64,000 nt of DNA from contig JAAPAO010000045.1 of assembly GCA_013115145.1 (NCBI GenBank), positions 1 through 64,000 on the forward strand, read 5' to 3'. Shown piece after piece: positions 11,697-23,074 of this stretch. The position numbers and the translations under genes were made by a program. The first letter of the stretch is position 1, and each line of letters opens with the position of its first letter. A model generated the notes under the pieces. That model was not told the origin of the DNA and ran no database searches. It saw nothing but the letters and a program-made list of their open reading frames with translations. Origin of the DNA: Perkinsus chesapeaki (taxonomy: Eukaryota; Perkinsozoa; Perkinsida; Perkinsidae).

Positions 11697-14186
11697 ATGG
11701 TGGCCCGAGAGGCAGCTAGAGTGCGGCAAGAACATACGGAGGCCAATAACACGCACAAGGCGACTGATGAAGTCTTCAACGGGGATCTAAAGACAAGATG
11801 CATTTCGCATAATGAAGTGCAGGTAAGCGCGCCGCCGCACTGGCGGTGGCTTATTGGATGCTCGCACTCTATGGGGTCAGTTGAACCCCGATTCGCCAGA
11901 ATTGTTGAGGGGACCTGGACGGGTGCAAAACGCACGGATGCTTCGGCGGAAGAGAGAATTAAAGCGACTGGGGGCGAAATATGTTACAGATCGTCAAGTG
12001 AGGACATTCCAAGGCAACCAGCGCCACCCTGAAAGATAGCTTCTAGGTTCCTGACTGGATAAAGTGCGAATATTGTGAGGCTGTTCTGGAGTCCAAACGG
12101 CAAAAGCGAGCCAACAATCGTGAAATCGCTGAGGTATCGATGCAGCAACTTGTAGGAGGCATAAATGGTGTTATTCCCTTCAGATTACCAGCAAGCAGCG
12201 GGTAAAGGAGCTCACCGAATTCGCTCTTAGGGAGAAGGGACTAACGCAAGGTACGCCGAGAACACGGAAGCCAATTAGGCTTGGTTAGATGAACTCGAAA
12301 TCATGACCGATTCGGGAGGACCAGAAGAGGAGGAATGGATCACGATAACCCAGCACGAGATGGCCATTGAACTTCTCAAGGAGGAGTGTGCCGCTAAGGT
12401 GGGCATACAAAAGCAAATATGAGGCAGGCGGATCTTTCCAGGTCGAAGATGCCCTCGAGTTGGTGAAGGAAAAAGACGAGGAGCTCATGCATGTAACGGC
12501 GAGCGAGATCAGGTGTGGCTTGCGGTGGTCTGCGTAGATAGTGACTGGAGTTATCTGGCCAGGTGGCGAGAGGCGGCAAATGAGTTGAGAGCTCAGAGAG
12601 ATATCATGCAGGATAGAGTCAACACTCTACAGGCTGAAGTGGTGGAGCTCAAAGGGACCGTCCAGTAGCTGCCTCGCCGCGGTTATTGAGTAACGCGCGG
12701 GTTAGGTGGCAAAAGGAAGAGATTGCTCGACTCGAGGCTGACATTGAGCACCGGAAGGAGATGTACGCATGCCATCTTGATCGATTGGCAACCTATTTCG
12801 AGAAGCTGAAGGGGATAGATCTCCAGGAATGGGTAAAGCTACGACTTGTGCCACTCAACGACCACCTACTGGCTCTTGTATAGATACTGGGAGAGATGGA
12901 CTATCACCGTCGCCTGCTCAAGGCGCACGGGAAAGCGCGTACGGTCCTACTGAATCCGCTTTGCAGTATCAATATTTCTCAGTTGAAGTGCAATTCCGAC
13001 AACAAGAACAAATCGAAGCTCTCGAGGGGGAAGTTGCCGGTCTTCAGAGCCGGCTCACGGACATGACGCAGAGTACTCCCTCCATCTGCAACCTCGTGCT
13101 GTTATCCTTATCCTGAGCAGAATGCGACAACACAGTGGAGCGGATGAAGGAAATGGCCGAAGCAAAGATGAGGAGACTTCGCTGGCCAGCGAATGACGCT
13201 AATAAGCTTCTCGTCTGGAACACCTGGCTGGACTTTCGACCAGAACTTAGGTGAATAAACTCCTGGAGCAACATTGCTAGTAGAACTTTACCGCAGTCTC
13301 GAGAAGCGTCTGATTGAGCGGGATGCAGAGCTGAGGGAAGCTCGCGAGATTATAACGAGTCAGACGGAAATGATCGCCATTCGAGATGCTGAAATCGCAG
13401 AGAAGGCCACACAGATCAGTAGGCTCAGAAGCAGATGAGGTTGTTGGTTATGGTGGTGTGCAGCCAATCTGACGAAATGTGTTGAAGATCTCACAAAGAA
13501 GCTACAAGTGATTGAGCATGAGCATCGGATGGATATGTGGAGACTGAAGACGGACCACCATAACAGGACCGTTACAGCAACTGAACGAACGTGCGTTGGT
13601 CTTCGTCTTCGTCGTCATCCGCACTCAGTGCTATCTCTCTGTACAGGCCCTGGCAACTTCTCTGTCTTGTGTGTAATGTCCCCTTATCACCGTGCTATCA
13701 TCAGGTTCCGGCGGCTACAATCACGATGGCAGAAACATCTAGAGATCAAAGAGAGAAATTGGACAGTAGGTTGCCTCGCCAGCGTCATATCCGACTTCCC
13801 TGCTCAGATCCTTATTGACTTCTTGCGCCGGCGGCTCTCATGGCTGGTAGGGTTCATTAAGGACGAGTCTCTTTTGAAGGAGATCTCGGACGCCCTTGGC
13901 CCTTCAATCATGGCGTCACATCTTGAACCTAGGATACGCGTCGATAATGCTAACAAGGACGGGTAGGCTGCCACCTGGCCTCGATGAGACTGGTTAACCT
14001 TTCCTCCCCAGGTTCTTTTGTGAAGGTTGTCGAGTAAAGGTACTGTATTCGGAAGCCATGAATGCTCTCAACAGAAGCGACACATCCCGCCCCACAACCG
14101 CCGCAGGCACGACGCGGCCGTCAACTCGTGGCGATACGAAACCGTCTTCAGACAAACTTACTCATCAGCCTTTATGGCGTCGTTGA
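11697..14186 (+). CDS. long coiled-coil protein, many short exons
   Basis: Not recognised as a named family. From ATG 11697 (MVAREAARVRQEH) a chain of short exons encodes charged heptad-like sequence. Supported pieces include LRRKRELKRLGAKY (about 11880-11996), KRQKRANNREIAE, KELTEFALREKG, EMAIELLKEECAAK, VEDALELVKEKDEELM, EIARLEADIEHRKEM, QQEQIEALEGEVAGLQSRL, ELYRSLEKRLIERDAEL and NLTKCVEDLTKKLQV. Near the end GFFCEGCRVK and earlier IKCEYCEA give two C-x2-C pairs. The last exon ends in a Ser/Thr/Arg-rich tail with TGA at 14184-14186. Most introns are 40-90 nt. It lies 226 bp downstream of CDC14 on the same strand. A structural or cytoskeletal role is likely but is inference only. Confidence 0.7.
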
Positions 14187-14762
14187 GCACCATTTATGGG
14201 CACGCAAGGGGTTGAGTTGGGATGAGTATATAGCCGGGGACGTAACGAAACACAGTCAGAAAGCTCACACATTGCAGATCATGACTTTACTAATCTTGAA
14301 AGCATTTCTTGTTCGCGCTGCATTCGGTAGGAGTCTTATTGAAACACTTGTCGAGTTGGCTGTCTCTGACAGCACGTTCGATGACAGGTGGCTTATTCCA
14401 GTGCGCCTACCGCAGAGCTCCGTCTTGTTCCATGTGATGGACTCTATCTGTAACAACGACACTTTAGAGCTCCAAAGGCCATCGATGGTCAGAGGCTGGG
14501 AATCATCGTCACATGCCTTAACTTGAACCACTCCTCGCCCTTCATAGCTCTTGAGGTGGAAGATTTCCAATCGGATGATCGATGAACCTGGGGGCAGTAC
14601 AAGACACTGTGTTAGGGAGGCAGACTATTGTTTGGGCTCCTCCAGCTGAAGTTGAGAGGACCAGCTCCTGCGGGACCAGATGCAATCCAACCAGGCTTGT
14701 CGGTTCTCTCTTCCACACTAAGAGACGCAGCAGTCTAGCACCAGCAGGCTCATTTCATGAAC
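14187..14762. other. convergent intergenic stretch, unassigned open frames
   Basis: Open frames overlap on both strands (+ to 14526, - 14265-14570). Neither has a recognisable motif nor a clear exon partner, so I cannot choose between them. Confidence 0.4.
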
Positions 14763-16536
14763 TCAGCTAATCTTTACGAACAAACAGTCGAAGCCAACGA
14801 CGTCCCACAGTCCTCCATAGCTCACGTACAGCTGCCACTCATCACTGCTCTGGTGTATGCTCCCACCATTAGTGCCCCAACCAGGACCAGCTGTACCAGC
14901 TCGGATTCTGTCTAGCAAGGCGTCGGCACTAAAAACTGCAGCACTCTCAGGGGGGACGTCATCGCAAGTTAACGGATTCACAGCGGTAGGGGCCACTTCA
15001 GGATAGCCATTTTCACATAACGTGCTCTTTTTATTGGTCTCTGATTCCCAAAGTATAGCCATGAAGTCCGCTATTAGGAAATGCAACGGCCAGGGTGGGT
15101 GCGGCCATGATTCAGGGCCAGTCCGAGCTAGTCGGTCACCCAACTTCTCTGCGACACCCTGCCAAGCCCACAGAGAAGTCTCGGTAGCTTCCGCAGTGGC
15201 CGAATATATATCCCGGAGGCCAGAGCTTGAGAAGCCAGGGATCTGGACTGGCGAATGCAGGGCCAGAATGACAGTCGCCGGGTGAAGTTTCTGCACAGTT
15301 GTAATCTGAGCTTGGCCGTACTTGATATCGAGTTTGAGGCCGTCGGCAACCAGTTCACATGCCGACAAATCGACGACTACCAAGTCCGTAGGCTCGAGAG
15401 GCCAAAGGTTATCATTGCGGAGATCGCTGTTAAGACTGCTTGCGGCAACAAGAGCATTGCAACCACGCTTGCAGCCAACTTTATGCGGCCGGAGATCGGC
15501 TTTGGGATAGCGCAGTCTGAATAAAAATATAAGCGAGTGAACTTGCCCAATCCAGCTCACTTCAACCATCTATACCAAACCGATATCCAACTGCAACAGC
15601 CACAGTAGTTCTTTTTGTACTTCCCCTGCCGTACGCAACCTTCGAACGAGCTACATGTGGCATTCATACGCCCCGCCGATTTTTCTTCGACTTCACCTGA
15701 TGCTGGCAAATTGATGCTTTTTCGAACACTACGATCTACACCCCGGACAAATGTCGATGCCAGAGCTCTTCCCACACGCATGAACTCCTTGTGACATTGA
15801 GCAGCCAATGAACAACAGCCGCACAGTCTGGAAAGAAAGGTGCAGAGAAAATCTCCCGCAATTCTCACGTCGGAGCCCGATTCCAGCGCAGCCTTGACTC
15901 GAGCCAGCTTGCACCGGCTGCTGTTGAAAGTGTGCAGAATGCCCGACTGTAGCCAGAAGCTCCTATCGATATCGCCTCCATAGAATCCATTGAAATAGGC
16001 ATCACTATCCCATTCAGGAAACATCTTCGATGGGAGATCAATGGATGACTGCGAAAGGTGGAGTGTTGGAGCAGCTTCTTGACTCACTTGTTGGATTAGG
16101 CTTATCTCGTGAACGGAATGGGTTTCAGGAGGCCGGCTGGTATTGAGCACATGTTCTGGTTCATACTCTGTCTGAGGCTCGGACTGGACCGTAATACCTC
16201 CCTGGCAAAAGGACAGGCTGTATATCAACGGTATAGATAAGAGGCCTGGTGACCATATCGAAATAACAGGTTCGTAGCGAATGGGTAAAATGCGTGGTGG
16301 ACAGGATTACTACTGTAAGACATGAAGAAACACGAAGAGGCAATTCTCACTGGCAAGTCCTCGAGCACTCCTCCCGCCCAAGCTGTGATATTGAGATGCA
16401 TGGAGTAAAGTGATGCATTCGGCCAATATGGCCGGGGAATTAGCACAAGTGTGAGCAGCAAGGCTCCAGCTATGATAGTGGCAGCTAGGAGCAGACCTTT
16501 CTTAATGGGATAGGCAGGATGTCCTCGCTCGACCAT
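14763..16536 (-). CDS. type II membrane protein with possible SGNH/GDSL-hydrolase-like domain (3 exons, 526 aa)
   Basis: Exons are 16536-16351, 16201-15561 and 15516-14763; all phases agree and the stop is at 14763. The start MVERGHPAYPIKKG is followed at once by a hydrophobic helix (GLLLAATIIAGALLLTLVLI), so the protein is probably a short-cytosolic-tail type II Golgi or surface protein. The large C-terminal part has the rhythm of an SGNH hydrolase: SDVRIAGDFLC resembles the GDS block, TDLVVVDLSACEL the central strand, and HPPWPLHFLIADFM the last His block. If so, the nucleophile Ser of GDS is Phe here. This family call is weak. The alternative is a lineage-specific protein of unknown fold. 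The ATG chosen is the first in frame before the membrane helix. Confidence 0.72.
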
Positions 16537-16834
16537 TCGCTTTATATTGGGTAAGATACTGGAACAACTTCGTACATTATAGGACGCCCTAGGCCACCCA
16601 GTAGCTGTTTCGGATACCGGTGGTGCCGGCACATGAGCGTGTATACTTTACAGTATTCCACTCAACAAGTTCTTCAGCCTACTCGAACACAAATCAGAAT
16701 TGCCGACACTGTTTCACATCATTGCAAAGCATGGCTAAGACAAAGGTCAACTGTGGTGACATTGAGATAGAATGGTATCCAAGCTCCCTGAATAATATAG
16801 CATTGATGAACGACAGCCACACACTAGTTAGGAT

Positions 16835-19220
16835 TCAGGACTTACTGGTTTCCTGCTTCACACGAGGGTTAATGACCAACTTGGTGAAGACGTAGAAAAA
16901 GCTGTCCAACGAAGCCATGCCCACGTTATCGCCGAACACGGCTGTAGCCTGAAATGAGAGCGCGGCCCACTCACCAAAGGGCAACCGTTGGTGGCATTCT
17001 GATGAGCATACCTCAGGCCAAAGTTCCTCAAAGAGAGCATCCTTCGATGCGTCATCCGGAGCATACGTATTTGGCAGGACAATCTTCATGATCGAGCTGA
17101 GACACAGGAGGGCTGTGGAGGGCCGAACGGGAGATAGAGTGGTACCGAAGTTCTTCTTTTGATCGACGTTGTAGGAACTGATCATCGGTTACACCCATAG
17201 ATTCGAACCTGAGAGAATAGGAATAGAAAGTTGAAGTATAGCAATAAAGATACCAGATAACACGAGAATTGAGAACTGCTGAGAAAGATGAGCCAACATA
17301 CCTCTGTGGATGTAGTAAACTATCACACCCGACTTCATCACCATAGTTCTGTATGTCAGCCACGCTTCTTATGGTGGGCCTGAAGAGTGAATCAAGCGAG
17401 CCAAGTCCAAGATCGCATTAAGTAAGCCTTCTTAGCTTAGTTGGTAGAGCACCCGCTTAGTAAGCGGGAGGTCGTCGGTTCGACTCCGGCAGAAGGCTTT
17501 TCGGAACCCCTCTGTCGCTTTCGAACCCGAACGTTTGCTCGTAAATTCTACTTCCGTTTCCTACTTGGGAATGTCGTGCCTGATGCTTGGGCACCCAAAT
17601 TGCCGCGACTCATCCGTTACGTTCCGTTTGCCACGCTTCATACACCTGGAAATAAAACCTCTCGACCATCACAACACGTATGTGCCCACTTTCCTAGGTC
17701 GGGATCGGCAAGGATTTCCTTCTCACTAAGTGCGTTGTAATGGATACAGTCCGCTGCTGTGATGTTGTCTGTTGAGTTGGCCTTCACGTTACCTGCATGT
17801 ACGAGAAGTCCTTAGCTAGAATCCATCAAGGCATAGCATGCCTTGCGAAGCACTCACCAGATTTGACGCCGAAAACGAACCCCTCGGGAACGGGTAGTGC
17901 CCCCTGAGCAAACGGGACATGCTGCTATCAAAACAACTCTGACTCACCTGCATGAGGTTTTTAGCTTCTCCCAGTGGCTCATTAACGACCTCTCGAGCTG
18001 CCTCCGCGCGCAAGCCAACGATTCTAGTCTTCTCGTCGACGGCATTCCACCTAAGTTCGCGCCCATTTCAGATCGGGCATTCTTACCCTAGACTCACGTT
18101 AAAGCTTGTTTGGCCCCTTGACCAGCAGCTAACTGTATCTTCTCCATCTTGCCAAACCGGAAGAAGGGATCTCTGGTCTCATCCGGCCTGTCAGTAGAGC
18201 CCATCGAAACCGTGGAAGGCTTTTCGACTTCTTACCATGCATAGTCACGGTTAATTACTTCTCCGCATTGATAGTTCTTATGGGTGAACCGATACCTGCG
18301 TCACTGATAGCCTAGGAGCGGTACTGAAGTCCAACCTGTCCTTAACAGAGGCGGTCTCTTCTCGAGCGACATCTACTGGGAAGATACTTTCCTTCGCAGT
18401 GTAGTCGGAGTCCGGCGGTTTATAACCGAAACCTGGCAATATGAAACGGGACAATCTACAGTACCGGTCATCTAGAGAGGGAGAATCGATGGGCAGCCGT
18501 AACTTCTTCAAAAATGAGAGTTTTGAGGTGTATCTTATCTGGGATCGGCCACTCTTCACGGGAGAGTCAGAGTGGGAAGATCCAATACAAAGCCCGTTAT
18601 GATACGACCCCCGATGATGAAACAAATGAAAACCATTGGCAAGAGAAATGTTACCATTTTTCTATCTCCTCTTTCACATTCGTTTGAGACAAGCGAGGTT
18701 CGCTTGGTGCCCAAATATCGGTTTATGCCTTCTTGACGCAATATTAAGATAAAAAGCCCTCACCTTTAAAGGAGCTGTCCTTTGTTGCTGGTGGAAGATC
18801 ATGGCCTCGAACATACGACTTCCCCAATGGCTCGCGCTTGGTCGATGCATACACTTGCTCAGCACACTCATCCATATAGGCTGCGACACCGACTCTTTCC
18901 TGTGCCTGATACAGTGCTCATCGACAGGCTTTTAGACGATCTTCCACTTCTTACTTTCATCGTTCTCTCGGCGTTCTCTCCCTTCAGGGACTTTATGCCA
19001 TGCGTGATCCTCTTGGGGTCTACAGCATGATCCAAGCCCACCATTCCCCAATGCACATTCATCTTCCCCGGTTCGTAGTCTCTTCTATATTTCCTCTGCT
19101 CTGAGAGACCGGGATGCCGAGGGCTTCAAAAATGCTACTTACCTGCCGGGGTTGGAGGAACAGGAAAATAAATATCAGGTTGTAGATCACACTCGGCCGA
19201 GTCGTCGAAGACTGCGATAC
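16835..19220 (-). CDS. EFHB: EFHB (CFAP21)-like flagellar protein, multi-exon, 5' end open
   Basis: EFHB is an axonemal protein located inside ciliary doublet microtubules. In gene order the exons give VFDDSAECDLQPDIYFPVP (from 19220), VHWGMVGLDHAVDPKRITHG, STKREPLGKSYVRGHDLP (about 18890-18773), FGYKPPDSDYTAKESIFPVD, QCGEVINRDYAW, DPFFRFGKMEKIQLA, EVVNEPLGEAKNLMQ, LPVPEGFVFGVKS (17903-17858), RSVADIQNYGDEVGCDSLL (17379-17302), then GVTDDQFLQRRSKEEL and the EF-hand-like end with LFEELWPE and VGMASLDSFFYVF. The repeated EPLGKS / FG pattern and the SVAD-NYGD-LL block are hallmarks of the family. The stop is at 16835, though a GTAAGT just before it could lead to one more exon. The first exon, with the ATG, lies upstream of 19220 and was not fixed. 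An intron carries a tRNA gene on the other strand. Confidence 0.78.
17426..17497 (+). tRNA. trnT-AGU: tRNA-Thr (anticodon AGU)
   Basis: A complete 72-nt cloverleaf. The acceptor stem GCCTTCT pairs with AGAAGGC, the A box TTAGCTTAGTTGG is present, the anticodon arm is CCCGC-TTAGTAA-GCGGG with AGT at the centre, and the T arm GTCGG-TTCGACT-CCGGC is perfect. A short T run follows. It lies within the EFHB intron between 17380 and 17857, on the opposite strand to EFHB. The CCA end is not encoded, as expected for a nuclear tRNA gene. Confidence 0.96.
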
Positions 19221-19664
19221 CTGACAGACGATGCCAAGTGATCATCGGTATGGCGCTGCCATCGAAGCTGCTACTTTTGCCAGCCGGCCTGATGCCTATA
19301 GTTATCGGGTCTATCCGTATTTTCCCCTGAGATCAGCGACGATCCCTCACGACAGCCAGAGGGGCTTACCTGGGAGACCATACGAGTGTAGTTATCCCCC
19401 ACTGGCTCGTCGGACATGCTAATTCAATATGCAACTAATCAAGACCGAGGGTGAGGTGAGGAGGGTCCCTTAAAGGGTCTAGCACCGTGCTGTCCCAAGT
19501 GGTAAACCCAAGGTAGGTACTCGATGATCATTGGAAAGATTCCCTCAAACAACAGTTATGGAAGGAGAATGTCTCATCAGTGAAGCAATCGGCGTTTCCT
19601 TCAGTGCCAAGCTTCACTGTATCACAACAGTTATCATACCTTACCGAGAAGCCATAATAACGGA
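19221..19664. other. upstream part of EFHB and flank, not resolved
   Basis: The first exon of the EFHB-like gene should lie here, but I could not find an ATG exon with a matching donor. No other gene is visible. Confidence 0.4.
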
Positions 19665-20631
19665 CTAGCAGCCCAAGTTGACGTACTGGAAGTTGCCCAA
19701 CCAGCAATCAGGGTTGCCTTGGAAATCTGGTGCGGGCAGGTCCACCCCATCAACATATCCTTCATGGCAACAACGCTCAAATGTGAACCTAGCAACATCT
19801 GTAAAGGCGACGATGGAGAATGAAGCTGCCTGAGATCGAGGGCAGAGCTCAGAGCGAACTGCTCTCAGAGGCGTCAAGATGTAGGCACCGGCAGCACGAC
19901 ACAAGGCTCTTCTTTTGTCTCAAGCGACTTCTAGTTCGTATGCCACGCCCGATATGTGCCGAAGAGAGATCGATGTATAAGAGAAGGAGAGGTTGACAAT
20001 TGGTCACTGACTCTTCATTCCAGCACGAAGGGTTGCCCCTTGAGCCGTATCTTTCTGTTGTGCAGCAGAGATCGAATCTGACTTCAGAATGCATTATGGA
20101 GACTTATATTTCTCTGAATACGTGAAGTCCCCGATCCAACAGGCCTGGTTGCCTTTTGGTTCTGTGAAGCCAGAAGATGTGTTGTCTACCAGCCCGTGGC
20201 AGCACCAATGATATGTTATACCTATTCCACCGAGTCGGGCGCCGCAACCGAGGTCGACTCATGAGTAACGTACCCCTCGATCGGTCCCAGCAATCGCCAT
20301 TCCCTAATGCCCCAAACCGTATAGGATCACAGCATGTCTCCCAGGTGAACCTTCCAACCCAGCAATCGTGGGCCACCAGTACAAGAGGGTAGTATATGTA
20401 CAAAAGACGAGAAACAGACCGCATTCGCCAGGAAAGCTCCAAGACTGCTAAGTGGATTCTGGGATACTTTCTATTAACAAACGAAAACCTTTCAGTTTGA
20501 AAATAAACCTCTACAGTAAGAGAGTGATAACGAGGAAGTAAAAAAGCAGGTAAACAATGGCGGTGGCAGTAAACTGCCATTATTGCAGCACCTGCTGCTG
20601 CTCGCAGTGGAGCAGCATTGGATGGCTCCAT
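19665..20631 (-). CDS. Cys-rich protein with five CW...CC repeats (4 exons, 215 aa)
   Basis: Exons are 20631-20274, 20221-20122, 20077-20012 and 19788-19665; the phases close exactly. After an N-terminal region with two hydrophobic stretches, the protein carries five units of the form G-N-x-x-C-W-x(3,6)-[FI]-[TQ]-[YFW]-x-x-C-C: HDCWVGRFTWETCC, DCWDRSRGITYHWCC, ACWIGDFTFDLCC, SCWNEEFTFERCC and a terminal DCWLGNFQYVNLGC that ends the protein. Linkers of 10-20 residues separate them, usually ending in GN. The even spacing of Cys pairs suggests disulphides in a secretory or surface protein. I do not know a named domain for this. The ATG at 20631 is the first in frame; a signal or anchor is plausible but not certain. 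Confidence 0.75.
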
Positions 20632-20773
20632 AACTGTACCAAGTCGATGCGAGGTAGCTTAGAAAATAGCTTAGATACCCCTCCGGTAGTAGCAAACACA
20701 ACAAGCAAACATAACAGCACACATCAATAACAAATCACATTAATTGACATCACACCGAAGACGTCGCTGTGAT

Positions 20774-21290
20774 CTAACTCGCCTGCTTAATCTCGTGCAT
20801 CGTCTTTTCTACTCTGATTTCCGCAAATATAATGACCATCAACTTACACAGCCTCTCTTTAGTTCCACCATATCCGGTCAGGAGAGATAAAAGCTTAGAC
20901 ACACCAAGACGACACATGTCGTCGTCCGTAACTTCCACACCTCCGTACTTGGCAAATGCCTTTCCTGGATCCTGGATGCTGGAAGCCAGGGCATACTCAG
21001 TTCCATTGATTTTAAATCCGCTGGCATAGCCATTCGAGCTGAGTAGAGAAACAACGACAATAAAAAACGACAATACGGAGAATCCGCTCAACATACAACT
21101 CATAAGTAGTAGGACCTTCGATACTGTCACAATGAACCTCGCGTAAGAAAGAAGTGTCATTGGCCTTGAATGAGACCAGTAGTTCGTAGGTGTCAGTGAG
21201 AACTGTGCAAATATCATGGGCAGGTTCGTAGGGTAGGACAGTAATGTCATCCGGCGGTGGAGGGATATATAGTGCTCCTCCCTGAGACAC
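20774..21290 (-). CDS. hypothetical protein, last two exons
   Basis: Unrecognised. The last exon (21038-20774) encodes GYASGFKINGTEYALASS, FAKYGGVEVTDDDMCRL, LCKLMVIIFAEIRVEK and a TAG stop. The exon before it ends at 21097 (GAGTT|GTATGT) and encodes ALYIPPPPDDITVLPYEP and YELLVSFKANDTSF; the phase (2 then 1) joins well. An upstream exon with the start codon must precede about 21290 because no in-frame ATG is available before a stop. No signal peptide or domain is visible in the part I can read. Confidence 0.55.
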
Positions 21291-21790
21291 AAGAGTTTCA
21301 TCAGAGTGGCTTTATACTTCATCTTAGTACTTTCTTAGACTGCTGTCCATGGCCGCCATCGCTCTGAGCAGGTTTGGATAATCCCTGCGCAAGAGGTAAA
21401 ACAGCACATATGAGGTGGAATATGAACATTGTCGAGATCTGCAACAGAGGGTTCAGTGCTGCGCACTATTGTATAGTTTCTAGTCCGACGTTGGCGAGTC
21501 CCGACCGATACTCAAGTCTACTATTTACGAGGAGACGATGCGAACCTTATAACAATATATTGCATGCCGACACTGTGAGCCGTAATAGGGGGTAGGACAT
21601 GGGGTCGGTAGGGTTTTGATACGATCGTAATTGAGTCTCGGCTTCCCAGCGCCATTCCCTATTCAGAGCATGTATATCATTTAAACAGAGGAAGCGGTTA
21701 ATTGATAGGAGACTTGCCCTGGCAATGCTTGTGTCCTGGGCTCGAGGTGGTCATTTTTGACGGGACAATGCGGCAGCCTTCCAACTTGTA
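21291..21790. other. no gene recognised
   Basis: Upstream flank of the hypothetical gene and of the broken tRNA copy. I see no supported feature. Confidence 0.45.
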
Positions 21791-21871
21791 GCCTTCTTAG
21801 CTTAGTCGGTGAGGCTTACTAAGCGGGTGCTTAGTAAGCGGGATGTCGTCGGTTCAACTCCGGCAGAAGGC
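21791..21871 (+). pseudogene. broken tRNA-Thr copy with palindromic anticodon arm
   Basis: An 81-nt relative of the tRNA-Thr at 17426. The acceptor stem GCCTTCT/AGAAGGC, the start of the D arm and the T arm GTCGG-TTCAACT-CCGGC are kept. The anticodon arm is replaced by two copies of a 13-nt unit differing at one base (CTTACTAAGCGGG, CTTAGTAAGCGGG). As a result 21814-21824 and 21829-21839 form a perfect 11-bp inverted repeat with a 4-nt loop. A normal 17-nt anticodon arm cannot form, so it is most likely a pseudogene. Confidence 0.88.
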
Positions 21872-22086
21872 TTTACGAGGCGCCTCAGTGGTTGCTAATC
21901 AATCGCCTTACGCCCATGTACCGCTTCTTTCAAACGAACGATGATGTACACTTCCCTATGGATTTACGAACAATAGTAGTGCTCTAGGCTCGTAGTGAAA
22001 CCAAAAAATACAAAAAGATATATGCTAACGGATATGTAGAAGCAAGTATACTATAAAAAGATTACGATGAGCTTGAAATGAAGAAG

Positions 22087-23074
22087 CTACTCTAAGCCTT
22101 TAGCTGGAGCTCTACTTCGATTAGTTGGCAATGGAAGGAACAATGCTATCCACGAGGGTATCCCTGAATGATACAAATAACCGGTAGAGCGGTTAGTATT
22201 GGAGAACACATACATGTGGCAGTTGCCGTGCCATCATTGAACACTTCTTTCATGCTGTCTAACCAACTTTGCCGGGGCCCTCTAACATTCTGCAATTGTT
22301 CAACACCAGTTTGATTATGACTGAGGAAAACTGACATTAGGAATCGATGAAGCAAAGGGGGTCCTACATTATTGCTGATGTTTGGTCGCATATCATGATG
22401 GCCGTAAAGAGGCCGAAAACGAGGCCAAAGAAGAATGTAAGCTAAACATAATGATGCCCACGCGCGAAGGGGAGATGACATAAGATATTATTACCACTCC
22501 GAATCCAATCAAAGGACCGTCGATGTCGCAAATATCTGGCCCTTTTTGGGCTGGCTCCGGCAATCCTATTCGCCCAAAGCTTACTACAAAGTTCTCCCGA
22601 TTGTGGCAGTGGTGAAGTCTGGAGACGATCGCGAGAACGGAGAAGCCGCAAAGGATGCTGACATACTACAAGGGGCGCAAATCTCGAAATAAAGCTCCCT
22701 TGATTCGTTACCGCTAGGAAAAGCATAAAATGCTTTTGATTGTACATACCAACACAATTGTTAACCCATGGGCAATGATGGTCCATTTTAAGTATGCATC
22801 TTCCACAAGTACCTTACCACCATTATAACTCTCACGTCTGGCTGGGAAACCCACTGCAGTGATGAGCCCTAGGCGGCTTTGGTATATTGCATCTTTTGCA
22901 ATATCTCCGTTTACTAGTCTTCCCTCTCACCGACACTCCCGTGACTGCTGCTGCTGTTGCAGACGGTAGCTGAGCAGCTGCAGCATGAATGTCGGCTGTT
23001 AATGATGGTGGTGTTGCAGCAGATGCTGACTCTGTAGACGTGTTTAAAGCAGTCGTCCGATGCCTGCTCATCAT
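22087..23074 (-). CDS. DHHC-type protein S-acyltransferase (palmitoyltransferase)
   Basis: Integral membrane enzyme that S-palmitoylates proteins at Golgi or plasma membrane. ATG 23074 begins a Ser/Ala/Thr-rich cytosolic stretch, then the cysteine-rich domain [19 protein letters not shown], which continues after a 42-nt intron as [19 protein letters not shown] (catalytic DHHC present). Then come KHFMLFL, a membrane helix exon [17 protein letters not shown], helix [16 protein letters not shown], a TTxE-like TGVEQLQN and a C-terminal exon [13 protein letters not shown] ending in TAG at 22087. Two hydrophobic segments near the N terminus, usual for this family, were not seen before the cysteine-rich domain, so either the true N terminus lies upstream or this is a shortened form. 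Confidence 0.86.

Noticed and set aside
15022-15524. Several plus-strand open frames opposite the type II membrane protein gene
   Set aside because: They are antisense to an exon chain on the minus strand whose phases close over 526 codons.
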